Source: Cupriavidus sp. IDO (lineage in GTDB: Bacteria; Pseudomonadota; Gammaproteobacteria; Burkholderiales; Burkholderiaceae). From it: 64,000 nt of DNA. Positions 1-7,643 of this stretch are shown here, piece by piece (position 1 is the first letter of the stretch; every line of letters starts with the position of its first letter). A program made the position numbers and the translations under genes. Under the pieces are notes generated by a model. It saw nothing but the letters and a program-made list of their open reading frames with translations, was not told the origin of the DNA and made no database searches. The DNA lies in the NCBI RefSeq assembly GCF_000812465.1, contig NZ_JWMA01000106.1, forward strand, positions 1 through 64,000, in the 5' to 3' direction.

Positions 1-34
1 GGCGGGAACCATCCGGCAGCGTGATTGCGATCAT
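1..34 (-). CDS. thrS: threonyl-tRNA synthetase, N-terminal fragment (runs off the window)
   Basis: Only the first 11 codons are inside the window, reading MIAITLPDGSR on the minus strand. That is the characteristic start of the TGS domain of bacterial threonyl-tRNA synthetase, which charges tRNA-Thr in the cytoplasm. A good ribosome binding site (GGAGAG, complement of 41-46) lies six bases upstream of the ATG. The call rests on this short motif and the start signal, so it is firm in kind but could not be checked along the protein. Confidence 0.75.
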   Translation of the reverse strand, partial: MIAITLPDGSR

Positions 35-388
35 CTTGCTCTCTCCAGGTGTCCGCCCGCCGGCATTGCGCGCCGTGGCAGGCGAATCGAACTGCATCTT
101 TGTGGCGCCGGCCCCGCACGAGGCGCGGCACCGGCAACGGACTTGGGTCGCCCGCACCGAGCGGGCAGCTTATCAGCAGCCGACCAGGCGACAGACGAAA
201 AAAAACGCGGCCAAGGCCGCGTTTTTCTGTTCAAACCGGATTCAACCGGATCGAAGGCGCACCTCGACTACTGTCGCTGATCAGCGGGAGTAGTTCGCGG
301 TGTCATGACCATGATGCCCTTCCGTTCCTTGTGAGATTGAATCGGATTTGCCGCACTTCGATTTTTATACTGCTTTACTGCAATTCGT
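35..388 (-). other. intergenic region: thrS leader, terminator and spacer
   Basis: This 354-base gap lies between thrS and tRNA-Val. The part next to thrS would be a GC-rich leader of about 150 bases with several possible hairpins, for example a 6-bp stem at 150-155/161-166. The terminator at 197-226 separates it from the tRNA transcript. I found no convincing ORF: the long plus-strand frame across here is a shadow of relA. Confidence 0.5.
197..226 (-). terminator. rho-independent terminator after tRNA-Val
   Basis: A 7-bp GC stem (CGCGGCC 206-212 with GGCCGCG 215-221) is flanked by an A-run on the left and a T-run on the right. Read on the minus strand, the stem is followed by eight T residues, so it ends the relA/tRNA-Val transcript ahead of thrS. 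It would also work on the plus strand. Confidence 0.8.
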
Positions 389-465
389 TGGTAGGCTCGA
401 TTGGACTCGAACCAACGACCCCCACCATGTCAAGGTGGTGCTCTAACCAGCTGAGCTACGAGCCT
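389..465 (-). tRNA. tRNA-Val, anticodon GAC
   Basis: The minus strand folds as a full cloverleaf. The acceptor stem is AGGCTCG/CGAGCCT, the D arm begins GCTCAGCTGGTTAGAGC, and the anticodon stem CCACC/GGTGG encloses loop TTGACAT. A five-base variable loop and a T arm with TTCGAGT follow. The CCA end is encoded at 389-391. Anticodon GAC reads valine codons GUC/GUU. It lies 21 bases after the relA stop and has its own promoter-like sequence. Confidence 0.95.
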
Positions 466-477
466 AGCGAAGCCGCA

Positions 478-507
478 AGTATAGCATCACTTTCTTTTTG
501 CCTGCAA
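478..507 (-). promoter_or_regulatory. putative sigma-70 promoter of tRNA-Val inside the relA 3' end
   Basis: On the minus strand an extended -10 (TGCTATACT, core TATACT at 483-478) sits about 13 bases before the mature tRNA 5' end. An 18-base spacer upstream is a -35-like TTGCAG (507-502). The element overlaps the last relA codons and its stop. The position is right for a tRNA promoter; no transcript evidence is available. Confidence 0.55.
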
Positions 508-2709
508 CACCCCTTGCACGTCCTCGATGATCGACAGCGCCCGTTGCAGCTGTGTGGCCTCGGAGACCTCTGCCGTGAACTGCATGCGCGCCACGCCCTT
601 GCTCGACAGCGTCTTCACGCCGGTGACGTTGATCTTCTCGCGCGACAGCACTTCGGAGATATCCCGCAGCAGCCCTTGCCGGTCGATGGCTTCGACGTGG
701 ATGTCCACCGGATAGACCGCATCGCTCTTCTTGCCCCACTCGGTCTGGATCACGCGCTCGGGCGCGCGGGCCGAGAGCTGCTGGAAGGTATGGCAGTTGC
801 GGCGGTGAATCGACACCCCACGGCCGCGCGTGACGAAACCGACGATCTCGTCGGGCGGCGCCGGCTTGCAGCAGCGCGACATCTGCGTCATCAGCGAATC
901 CACCCCCACCACCAGCACGCCGCTCTTGGCGCCGCGCGCCACGCTGGTGGCACGGCTCTTCTTGGTGACGGCGTCCTCTTCGCTGACCAGCGCCTGCGCT
1001 TCGCCCTCGGGATGGCGCAGCGCGTGCTCGACATGGCGCAGGCTGAACTCTTCCTTGGCGACGGCGGCGAACAGGTCGTCCGGCGTCTTGAAGCCCAGCC
1101 GCGTGGCGAGGTCGTCGAGGTTGACGGCGGTCTTGCCCTCGCGCTGCAGCGTCTTGTCGATCAGGGCCCGGCCCTGGGCGATGGTTTCCTGCGAGTCGAG
1201 CGCGTTGAACCATGCCCTCACCTTGGCTCGCGCACGGCTGCTGGCGAGGTAGCCCAATTCCGTGTTGAGCCAGTCGCGCGACGGACCGCCCTGCTTGACC
1301 GCGATGATCTCGACGGTCTGACCATTCTTCAGCGGCGTATTGAGCGGCACCATGGTGCCGTCCACGCGCGCGCCGCGGCAGCGATGGCCGAGGTCGCTGT
1401 GCAGGTAGTAGGCAAAGTCCACCGGCGTTGCGCCCTGCGGCAGCGCCACCACGCGCGCCTGCGGCGTCAGCACGTAGATGTGGTCATCGATCGCCGCATG
1501 CTTGAGCTGCTCCCACGGCGACTCGTCGTGCGCCACGCTGTGGTCCGCATCGTCCTTCCACGCCAGCAGCTGGCGCAGCCACGCAATCTTCTCGTCATAG
1601 CGCTCGCTGGCCGAGAACTGCCCCGCGTAGCCCTTGGAGCCGGCCTCCTTGTAGCGCCAGTGCGCCGCCACGCCGTACTCGGCGAAGTGGTGCATTTCGT
1701 GGGTACGGATCTGCACCTCGAAGGCACGCCCGTCGTCGCCGATCACCACCGTGTGCAGCGATTTGTAGCCGTTGGACTTGGGCCGCGAGATGTAGTCGTC
1801 GAACTCGCGCGGAATCGGCTGCCAGATGTGGTGCACGATGCCGAGCACCGTGTAGCAGTCCTTGATGTCGTCCACGATCACACGGAACGCCCGCACGTCG
1901 TACAGGTCGGCAAAATCCAGCTCCTTGCCGCGCATCTTCTTCCAGATGCTGTAGATGTGCTTGGGCCGTCCGCTGACTTCGGCATGGATCCCGGCGGCAG
2001 ACAGCTCCGATTGCAGGCGGGAAATCGCGCTGGCGATATAGCCTTCGCGCTCGATCCGCTTTTCGTCGAGCAGCCGCGCGATGCGCTTGTAGGTATCGGG
2101 CTGCTCGAAGCGGAAGGCCAGGTCCTCCAGCTCCCACTTCATCTGCCAGATACCGAGGCGGTTCGCCAGCGGCGCGTAGATGTCGAGCGTTTCGCGCGCG
2201 ATGCCGGGCAGCGGCTCGCGCTTGGCCTGCGCCAGCCAGCGCAGCGACTGCAGGCGCGAAGCCAGCCGCACCAGCACCACGCGGATATCCTGCGCAAACG
2301 CCAGCAGCATCTTGCGCAGCGCTTCCACCTGCTCGTGGCGGGCCTGCGCCTCGTTCTTGGAAGGCTCCGGCGTGTCGGCATGGCCGCCGGCGATGGCGCC
2401 GATGCGCAGCAACTGCCGGACACCCTTCACCAGCCGCGCCACGTCCTCGCCGAAGCTCGCCTCGATGTCGGGCTCCGAGTCCGGCACGAACTCGGCCAGC
2501 GGAAACAGGCAGGCCGCCGCGCGCGCGGCATCGTCCACGCGCAGGCCATCCAGGATGCGCAGCATCCCTTCGGCGTGCGAGAGCACGCTCTCCCCGGTGG
2601 GCAGCGCGGCATCGGCGGCGCGCTCGCGCACGTATGCCAGCGCGCGGTCGACCAGATCGGCATCGGGAATGCCGGCGATCCGCCCAGTTACGTCGGTCGA
2701 CGTCACCAT
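487..2709 (-). CDS. relA: RelA-type (p)ppGpp synthetase
   Basis: The 740-residue protein makes the stringent-response alarmone (p)ppGpp from ATP and GTP/GDP on starved ribosomes. Domain order is a degenerate N-terminal HD-like region, the synthetase domain (GRPKHIYSIWKKM, later PKSNGYKSLHT), a TGS domain (HIYVLTPQARVVALP), a Cys-rich segment (MSRCCKP) and a C-terminal ACT domain. The hydrolase region lacks the HD metal motif (AACLFPLAEF where SpoT has an HDxxED-like motif). The synthetase carries E302-F-D304-D305, the ExDD signature of RelA rather than the RxKD of SpoT/Rel. So this should be a synthetase-only enzyme. A GAGAAGG ribosome site precedes the ATG, and the gene starts 15 bases after the RidA stop, implying co-transcription. 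Confidence 0.93.
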   Translation of the reverse strand: MVTSTDVTGRIAGIPDADLVDRALAYVRERAADAALPTGESVLSHAEGMLRILDGLRVDDAARAAACLFPLAEFVPDSEPDIEASFGEDVARLVKGVRQLLRIGAIAGGHADTPEPSKNEAQARHEQVEALRKMLLAFAQDIRVVLVRLASRLQSLRWLAQAKREPLPGIARETLDIYAPLANRLGIWQMKWELEDLAFRFEQPDTYKRIARLLDEKRIEREGYIASAISRLQSELSAAGIHAEVSGRPKHIYSIWKKMRGKELDFADLYDVRAFRVIVDDIKDCYTVLGIVHHIWQPIPREFDDYISRPKSNGYKSLHTVVIGDDGRAFEVQIRTHEMHHFAEYGVAAHWRYKEAGSKGYAGQFSASERYDEKIAWLRQLLAWKDDADHSVAHDESPWEQLKHAAIDDHIYVLTPQARVVALPQGATPVDFAYYLHSDLGHRCRGARVDGTMVPLNTPLKNGQTVEIIAVKQGGPSRDWLNTELGYLASSRARAKVRAWFNALDSQETIAQGRALIDKTLQREGKTAVNLDDLATRLGFKTPDDLFAAVAKEEFSLRHVEHALRHPEGEAQALVSEEDAVTKKSRATSVARGAKSGVLVVGVDSLMTQMSRCCKPAPPDEIVGFVTRGRGVSIHRRNCHTFQQLSARAPERVIQTEWGKKSDAVYPVDIHVEAIDRQGLLRDISEVLSREKINVTGVKTLSSKGVARMQFTAEVSEATQLQRALSIIEDVQGVLQAKRK

Positions 2710-2724
2710 GTCACAACGCCCTTC

Positions 2725-3087
2725 TCAGTTGAGCGCAGCGGTCACCACCACTTCGATCAGGTAATCGGGATTGGCCAGGCGCGCTTCGACGGTGGCGCGC
2801 GGCGGCGTGTTGCCTTGCGGCACCCAGGCGTCCCACACCTCGTTCATCTCGCCGATCTGGTCCACGTTGGTCAGGAAGATCTGGCACGACAGGATGCGCG
2901 TCTTGTCGCTGCCGGCCTCGGCCAGCAGGCGATCGATATGACCGAGCACTTCGCGGGTTTGGCCGCGGATATCGGCCTTGGGATCCGCCTCGGGCACCTG
3001 ACCGGCGAGGTAGACCACGCCGTTGTAGACCGCGTATTCGGAAAGGCGCTTGCCCACGTGGGCGCGCTTCAGTTCATTGGTACTCAT
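2725..3087 (-). CDS. RidA/YjgF/YER057c/UK114-family protein
   Basis: This is a 120-residue one-domain protein. RidA members are small trimers that hydrolyse reactive enamine/imine intermediates or act as related deaminases in amino-acid metabolism. The family hallmarks are visible: an early VVYLAGQVP strand, the KTRILSCQIFLTNVDQ helix-strand, and PPRATVEARL with the conserved arginine that binds the substrate carboxylate. It lies between an alpha/beta hydrolase gene and relA on the same strand. A subfamily assignment (RidA proper or Rid4-7) is not possible by eye. The ribosome site is weak (AGAAG). Confidence 0.88.
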   Translation of the reverse strand: MSTNELKRAHVGKRLSEYAVYNGVVYLAGQVPEADPKADIRGQTREVLGHIDRLLAEAGSDKTRILSCQIFLTNVDQIGEMNEVWDAWVPQGNTPPRATVEARLANPDYLIEVVVTAALN

Positions 3088-3138
3088 GACAATGCTTCTA
3101 TAACCGGTTAAGGCACAGCCGCCGCAGCCCTCTGCCGC

Positions 3139-4023
3139 TCACACACCGCCCAGGAAGAACTGGCGGGCAATGGCAATCTGCGCCGGATCGACAAACGTCG
3201 GAGCATGCCCGACGTCGGGAATCTCCACGGAACTTACATGCTTGCCCCGCGCGACCATTTCAGCCACGGTATCGCGCAGCAGCAGATCGGACTGGGCCCC
3301 GCGCACCACCAGCACCGGTGCCTCGATCGACTCGAACAGGTGCCACAGCGCCGCTTCGCCTGCGACAACCATCTCCGGCGTGGTCTTGCGAAACGGCACC
3401 GCCAGCGCGGGATCGTAATGCAAGCCCCATTCCAGGCCCTCGCTGCCTTGCACGGGCTTGAGGATGGCGGCATTCAGTTCGCGCCACTGCTCCGGCGTGT
3501 GCCGGCCGAACGATGCACTGATGGTCTGCAGGTACGCCAGCCCTTCCTCGAAGGTCTTGAACCGCACCGGCAGCCCGAGGTAGGCACCAATGCGCTCCAC
3601 CGCGGACGGCGCAATGCGCGGGCCCACGTCGTTGAGCAGCAGCTTGCGCACCGGCGACTTCGGCAGCCCGGCAAGGCTCATGCCGATCAGGCCGCCCATC
3701 GAGGTGCCGAACCAGTCCACCTGCTCCACGTTCAGCCGCGCAATCAGCGTGACCATGTCGGCCACGTACTGCGGCACGACATAGCTGTTCGGGTCGCCGA
3801 GCCATTCCGAGCGGCCGCGCCCGGCCACGTCGGGGCACACCACGCGGTATTCGCCGCACAGGGCCTGGGCCACGCTGTCGAAATCGCGGCCGGTGCGGGT
3901 CAGGCCGTGCACGCACATCAGCACGCGCGGATTGGCCGGGTCGCCCCACTCGTGATAGGCCATGCGGTGCAGGCCTGCGGAACTGATGCACTGAACGAAG
4001 CCGAGGCGCGGACTGGCAGACAT
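3139..4023 (-). CDS. alpha/beta hydrolase
   Basis: This is a 294-residue soluble alpha/beta hydrolase. It has the oxyanion region CVHGLTRTGRDFD, the nucleophile elbow GTSMGG and a late GHAPTF carrying the catalytic His. I start it at 4023 (MSASPRLGF), where AGGGAG sits six bases upstream. A longer frame from 4116 has an N-terminus unlike the family. The substrate is unknown; esters or lactones are typical. It is first in a minus-strand set with RidA and relA and is divergent from bdhA. Confidence 0.85.
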   Translation of the reverse strand: MSASPRLGFVQCISSAGLHRMAYHEWGDPANPRVLMCVHGLTRTGRDFDSVAQALCGEYRVVCPDVAGRGRSEWLGDPNSYVVPQYVADMVTLIARLNVEQVDWFGTSMGGLIGMSLAGLPKSPVRKLLLNDVGPRIAPSAVERIGAYLGLPVRFKTFEEGLAYLQTISASFGRHTPEQWRELNAAILKPVQGSEGLEWGLHYDPALAVPFRKTTPEMVVAGEAALWHLFESIEAPVLVVRGAQSDLLLRDTVAEMVARGKHVSSVEIPDVGHAPTFVDPAQIAIARQFFLGGV

Positions 4024-4252
4024 CTGAACTCCCTGACGAACCGGCACGCCGGGCAGCGTTACGGTGGATTGAGCAAAGCTGGATTGTACGCCGCAGCGGT
4101 TACAATGCCACAGCACGCTTTACGCACTCCCGCCTGCGTTAATCCAGCGTATGCCGCGCCCTCTGCGCGCGGTCTCGCGCATCCTGGCAACGAAGGCGCA
4201 TCAGACCGGCCGGGCCGTGTCCGGCCAAACCAATCTCTCGACGGAGGCTTAC

Positions 4253-5029
4253 ATGCTCAAAGGCAAGACGGCACTGGTGACTGGCTCGACCAGCGGTATC
4301 GGACTCGGCATCGCGCAGGCGCTGGCCGCGCAGGGCGCCAACATCATCGTCAACGGTTTTGGTGATGTGGACGCCGCAAAGCAGCAGATCGCGCAGGCCG
4401 GCGCAGGCATCAAGGTGGGCTATCACGGCGCCGACATGAGCAAGTCCGCCGAGATCGAGGACATGATGCGCTACGCCGACAGCGATTTCGGCGGCGCCGA
4501 CATCCTGGTCAACAATGCCGGCATCCAGTTTGTCGCCAATATCGAGGATTTCCCGCCCGAGCGCTGGGACGCCATCATCGCCATCAACCTGACCTCGGCC
4601 TTCCACACCACGCGCCTGGCCCTGCCCGGCATGAAGCAGAAGAACTGGGGCCGGATCATCAACGTTGCCTCCACGCACGGCCTGGTGGCTTCCGCGCAGA
4701 AGTCGGCCTATGTGGCCGCCAAGCACGGCATCGTCGGCTTCACCAAGGTCACCGCGCTGGAAACCGCGCTGACCGGTGTGACCGCCAACGCAATCTGCCC
4801 GGGCTGGGTGCTGACGCCGCTGGTGCAGAAGCAGGTGGAGGCGCGCGCCCAGAAGGAAGGCATTCCGGTCGAGCAAGCCAAGCATGAACTGGTCATCGAA
4901 AAGCAGCCCTCCGGCCAGTTCGTGACGCCGGAAGAACTGGGCGCGCTGGCAGTGTTCCTGTCCAGCGAAGCGGCCCGCCAGGTGCGCGGCGCGATCTGGA
5001 ACATGGACGGCGGCTGGGTGGCGCAGTAA
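4253..5029 (+). CDS. bdhA: (R)-3-hydroxybutyrate dehydrogenase
   Basis: This 258-residue SDR oxidises D-3-hydroxybutyrate to acetoacetate with NAD+, the step that follows depolymerisation of polyhydroxybutyrate. The nucleotide-binding motif is TGSTSGIG (10-17), with NNAG at 87-90. The catalytic residues are S140, Y153 and K157. The substrate-binding Gln, His and Lys of characterised HBDHs are present as Q92 (AGIQF), H142 (STHG) and K150 (AQKSAY). The start at 4253 has a GGAGG site; the longer upstream frame is ignored. It is followed by a strong terminator and then, convergently, by scoAB, whose product uses the acetoacetate formed here. Confidence 0.93.
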   Translation: MLKGKTALVTGSTSGIGLGIAQALAAQGANIIVNGFGDVDAAKQQIAQAGAGIKVGYHGADMSKSAEIEDMMRYADSDFGGADILVNNAGIQFVANIEDFPPERWDAIIAINLTSAFHTTRLALPGMKQKNWGRIINVASTHGLVASAQKSAYVAAKHGIVGFTKVTALETALTGVTANAICPGWVLTPLVQKQVEARAQKEGIPVEQAKHELVIEKQPSGQFVTPEELGALAVFLSSEAARQVRGAIWNMDGGWVAQ

Positions 5030-5046
5030 GGGCCTGGGACGCAACG

Positions 5047-5086
5047 AAAAATGCCCCGCCGGCGCAAACCGGCGGGGCATTGTCTT
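5047..5086. terminator. bidirectional terminator between bdhA and scoB
   Basis: A 12-bp stem (5051-5062 with 5069-5080, ATGCCCCGCCGG and its complement) encloses a six-base loop. It is flanked by AAAA on the left and TGTCTTTT on the right. It can stop bdhA on the plus strand and scoAB on the minus strand. Confidence 0.85.
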
Positions 5087-5106
5087 TTCCGCGAACCGGC
5101 AGTCGC

Positions 5107-5745
5107 TTACAGCAGCGGCGCGCCGGTCTTGCTCTGGATTTCCTCGCGGCTCACGCCCGGGGCGGTTTCGACCAGCTTCAGGCCGGCCTCGGTCACGTCG
5201 ATCACGCCCAGGTCGGTGATGATGCGGTTGACCACGCCCACGCCGGTCAGCGGCAGGTTGCACGCCTTGAGGATCTTGATGTCCTCGGTGCCGTCCTTCT
5301 TCTTGGCGGTGTGTTCCATCAGGACCACCACACGGCCGACGCCGGCCACCAGGTCCATCGCGCCGCCCATGCCCTTGACCATCTTGCCCGGGATCATCCA
5401 GTTGGCCAGGTCACCCTTTTCGCTGACCTGCATCGCGCCCAGGATGGCCAGGTTGATGTGGCCGCCGCGGATCATCGCGAACGAATCCGCCGACGAGAAG
5501 ATCGACGAACCCGGCAGCGTCGTCACGGTCTGCTTGCCGGCGTTGATCATGTCGGCGTCGACTTCGGCCTCAGTCGGGAAAGGGCCGATGCCCAGCAAGC
5601 CGTTTTCCGACTGCAGCCACACTTCCATGCCTTCCGGCACCCAGTTGGCCACCAGCGTCGGCAGGCCGATGCCCAGGTTGACGTAGAAACCGTCCTGCAG
5701 CTCGGCCGCGGCGCGCGCGGCCATTTCGTCACGTGTCCATGCCAT
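5107..5745 (-). CDS. scoB: succinyl-CoA:3-ketoacid CoA-transferase, subunit B
   Basis: The 212-residue beta subunit works with ScoA to move CoA from succinyl-CoA to acetoacetate, feeding ketone bodies to acetoacetyl-CoA. The active-site loop [11 protein letters not shown] contains E47, equivalent to the catalytic glutamate that forms the CoA thioester. The start at 5745 has AAGGAG at good spacing; the longer frame to 5925 overlaps scoA and is rejected. It begins 11 bases after the scoA stop, as a normal two-gene operon. Confidence 0.93.
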   Translation of the reverse strand: MAWTRDEMAARAAAELQDGFYVNLGIGLPTLVANWVPEGMEVWLQSENGLLGIGPFPTEAEVDADMINAGKQTVTTLPGSSIFSSADSFAMIRGGHINLAILGAMQVSEKGDLANWMIPGKMVKGMGGAMDLVAGVGRVVVLMEHTAKKKDGTEDIKILKACNLPLTGVGVVNRIITDLGVIDVTEAGLKLVETAPGVSREEIQSKTGAPLL

Positions 5746-5756
5746 GATGATTCTCC

Positions 5757-6458
5757 TTAGCTGGCCGCGCGCACGGTGCGCTGCTCGATGCGTTTCTCGG
5801 GATTGGCGTTCAGCACCAGGCGCTTCACGAAGATGCCGGCCAGGTGGATTTCGTCCGGGTCCAGTTCCCCGGTCTCGACGATCTGCTCGACCTCGGCGAT
5901 GGTGACCTTGCCGGCCATGGCGCACATCGGATTGAAGTTGCGGGCCGTGCGGCGGAAGATCAGGTTGCCGGACTTGTCGGCCTTCCAGGCCTTGACCAGC
6001 GCCACGTCAGCGGTCAGAGAACGCTCCATCACGTAATTCTGGCCGTCGAATTCGCGGATTTCCTTGCCTTCGGCCACGATGGTGCCCACACCAGTCTTGG
6101 TGAAGAAGGCCGGGATGCCCGAGCCGCCGGCGCGCAGCTTCTCGGCCAGCGTGCCCTGCGGGGTGAATTCGAGCTCGAGTTCGCCCGCCAGGTACTGGCG
6201 CTCGAATTCCTTGTTCTCGCCCACGTAGGACGAGATCATTTTCTTGATCTGGCGCGTGGCCAGCAGCTGGCCCAGGCCGAAGCCGTCGACGCCGGCGTTG
6301 TTGGAAATGCAGGTGAGCTGTTTGGCGCCGCTGTCGCGCAGCGCGGCGATCAGCGCCTCGGGGATGCCGCACAGGCCGAAACCGCCAACGGCGATCGTCT
6401 GGCCGTCGCGGACGACGCCTGCAAGCGCTTCTGCGGCGCTGGCGTAGACCTTGTTCAT
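5757..6458 (-). CDS. scoA: succinyl-CoA:3-ketoacid CoA-transferase, subunit A
   Basis: The 233-residue alpha subunit of the CoA-transferase. The glycine-rich CoA-binding motif [10 protein letters not shown] is near residues 25-34, and [12 protein letters not shown] follows. Length and sequence match the bacterial two-subunit type. The ATG at 6458 has AAGGAG upstream. It is first in the scoAB operon and divergent from a PAS-LuxR regulator. The shared gap contains two inverted repeats that could be its control sites. Confidence 0.93.
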   Translation of the reverse strand: MNKVYASAAEALAGVVRDGQTIAVGGFGLCGIPEALIAALRDSGAKQLTCISNNAGVDGFGLGQLLATRQIKKMISSYVGENKEFERQYLAGELELEFTPQGTLAEKLRAGGSGIPAFFTKTGVGTIVAEGKEIREFDGQNYVMERSLTADVALVKAWKADKSGNLIFRRTARNFNPMCAMAGKVTIAEVEQIVETGELDPDEIHLAGIFVKRLVLNANPEKRIEQRTVRAAS

Positions 6459-6529
6459 GCTTCGCTCCTTCCTCGGTAGTTCCCTGTCGCTCTTCCCGCC
6501 GCCGGGTGTGCGGCGGGCGACGCAAGGAA

Positions 6530-6545
6530 ATTGTAACGGTACAAT
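6530..6545. promoter_or_regulatory. inverted repeat in the scoA / PAS-LuxR gap
   Basis: ATTGTA-ACGG-TACAAT has perfect 6-bp arms around four bases, 72 bases upstream of the scoA ATG and 86 upstream of the regulator. Size and position fit an operator for a dimeric regulator of scoAB. Which protein binds is unknown. Confidence 0.4.
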
Positions 6546-6607
6546 CGGCGGCAGGCGCCGCTCTCTCGTCCGACCGACAGCATACGCAAGCCGGGGCGGC
6601 TACGCCA

Positions 6608-6625
6608 TTACGTAAAAATACATAA
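6608..6625. promoter_or_regulatory. inverted repeat just upstream of the PAS-LuxR gene
   Basis: TTACGTA-AAAA-TACATAA is a near-perfect inverted repeat (six of seven arm positions) ending six bases before the regulator ATG. It is AT-rich in a GC-rich setting and could be an autoregulatory site or part of the promoter. Confidence 0.4.
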
Positions 6626-6630
6626 GTGAG

Positions 6631-7176
6631 ATGCCTGCCATCGACTACCAGACCGCTTTCCAGCTCGCCCCCGTGGGGCTGGTGCTGTCACGCGAACGCA
6701 TGATCGAGGACTGCAACGACGAGGTCTGCCGCATCTTCGGCACCACGCGGCAGGCGCTGATCGGCGAATCGTTCCAGGTGCTCTACCCCACCGCCGACGA
6801 ATTCGAGCGCACCGGCGCGCGCATCGCGCCGATCATGAACAAGCGCGGCATGTACTCGGACGAACGGATCATGAAGCGAGCCGGCGGCGAACTGTTCTGG
6901 TGCCACGTCACTGGCCGCGCGCTGGACCGGTCGCAGCCGCTCGGTGCCGGCATCTGGACGTTCGAGGATCTGTCGCAGAAGCGCCAGGTCACTGCGGAGC
7001 TGACGGCGCGCGAGCGCGATATCGCGGCGCAGCTGGTGGAAGGGAAAACCAGCAAGCAGATCGGCAAGCTGCTGGCGATCAGCCCGCGCACGGTCGACAT
7101 ATACCGGGCGCGGCTGATGAAGAAGTACGGGGCGAGTACGTCGGTCGACCTGGTGCAGCGGCTGGTCAACCACTGA
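6631..7176 (+). CDS. PAS-domain LuxR-type transcriptional regulator
   Basis: This 181-residue regulator has an N-terminal PAS sensor (about 5-115, with NDEVCRIFG and FWCHVTGRAL) and a C-terminal LuxR/GerE helix-turn-helix (about 122-181, ELTARERDIAAQLVEGKTSKQIGKLLAISPRTVDIYRARLMKKYG). There is no receiver domain, so it should sense a ligand or redox cue directly. It is divergent from scoAB, which makes control of acetoacetate or polyhydroxybutyrate metabolism a reasonable inference. The ribosome site is weak (AAGTGAG). Confidence 0.85.
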   Translation: MPAIDYQTAFQLAPVGLVLSRERMIEDCNDEVCRIFGTTRQALIGESFQVLYPTADEFERTGARIAPIMNKRGMYSDERIMKRAGGELFWCHVTGRALDRSQPLGAGIWTFEDLSQKRQVTAELTARERDIAAQLVEGKTSKQIGKLLAISPRTVDIYRARLMKKYGASTSVDLVQRLVNH

Positions 7177-7189
7177 ACCTCGCAAGGCG

Positions 7190-7591
7190 TCAGCCCTCGA
7201 TGATTGCGCGGATCTCCGGCGGCACCGGCACTGACTTCTCCTGCGTATAGTCGCACCACACCACCTTGGCGCCGCCTTCGGCCCAGACCACGTCGGGCAG
7301 GTCGGTGCGGCGGATTTCCATGCGGGTCTCGAAGCTGGTGCGGCCGAGTTGTCCGGCATACACGCGGCACTCGATGTCGCCCGGATAGCGCAGCTGGCGC
7401 AAAAACGTCATATGGGCATTGATGATGACCGGGCCCTGCCCGCGCGCATCCTTGCCGCCACGGCCGAGCGACGCAAACCACTCAATGCGCGCCTGCTCCA
7501 GGTACTGGAAATAGACGGTGTTGTTGACATGGCCCATGGCATCCATGTCGCCCCAACGGATCGGCATGAGTACCGTATAGACGTGCTTCAT
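7190..7591 (-). CDS. hotdog-fold acyl-CoA thioesterase
   Basis: The 133-residue protein belongs to the 4-hydroxybenzoyl-CoA thioesterase/YbgC-like hotdog family. The signature RWGDMDAMGHVNNTVYFQYLEQAR near the N-terminus carries the catalytic Asp. Such enzymes release free acids from short acyl- or aroyl-CoAs. I start it at 7591 (MKHVYTV), where GGAGG is eight bases upstream. It follows dctP on the same strand after a strong hairpin. The substrate is not predictable. Confidence 0.85.
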   Translation of the reverse strand: MKHVYTVLMPIRWGDMDAMGHVNNTVYFQYLEQARIEWFASLGRGGKDARGQGPVIINAHMTFLRQLRYPGDIECRVYAGQLGRTSFETRMEIRRTDLPDVVWAEGGAKVVWCDYTQEKSVPVPPEIRAIIEG

Positions 7592-7609
7592 CGCAGCCTC
7601 CAAAGCATC

Positions 7610-7633
7610 AGGCCCGCCCAAACCGGCGGGCCT
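7610..7633 (-). terminator. hairpin between dctP and the thioesterase gene
   Basis: A 9-bp stem (AGGCCCGCC 7610-7618 with GGCGGGCCT 7625-7633) encloses a six-base loop. On the minus strand no T-run follows, so it looks more like a 3'-end stabiliser or weak attenuator after dctP than a full terminator. On the plus strand it is followed by GTTTCTT. Confidence 0.45.
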
Positions 7634-7643
7634 GTTTCTTGAC

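Noticed and set aside
25-3111. A 1028-residue plus-strand open frame across tRNA-Val, relA and the RidA gene
   Set aside because: It crosses a tRNA and a terminator and is the antisense shadow of relA, with Arg/His/Gln-rich composition caused by high GC. It has no family resemblance.
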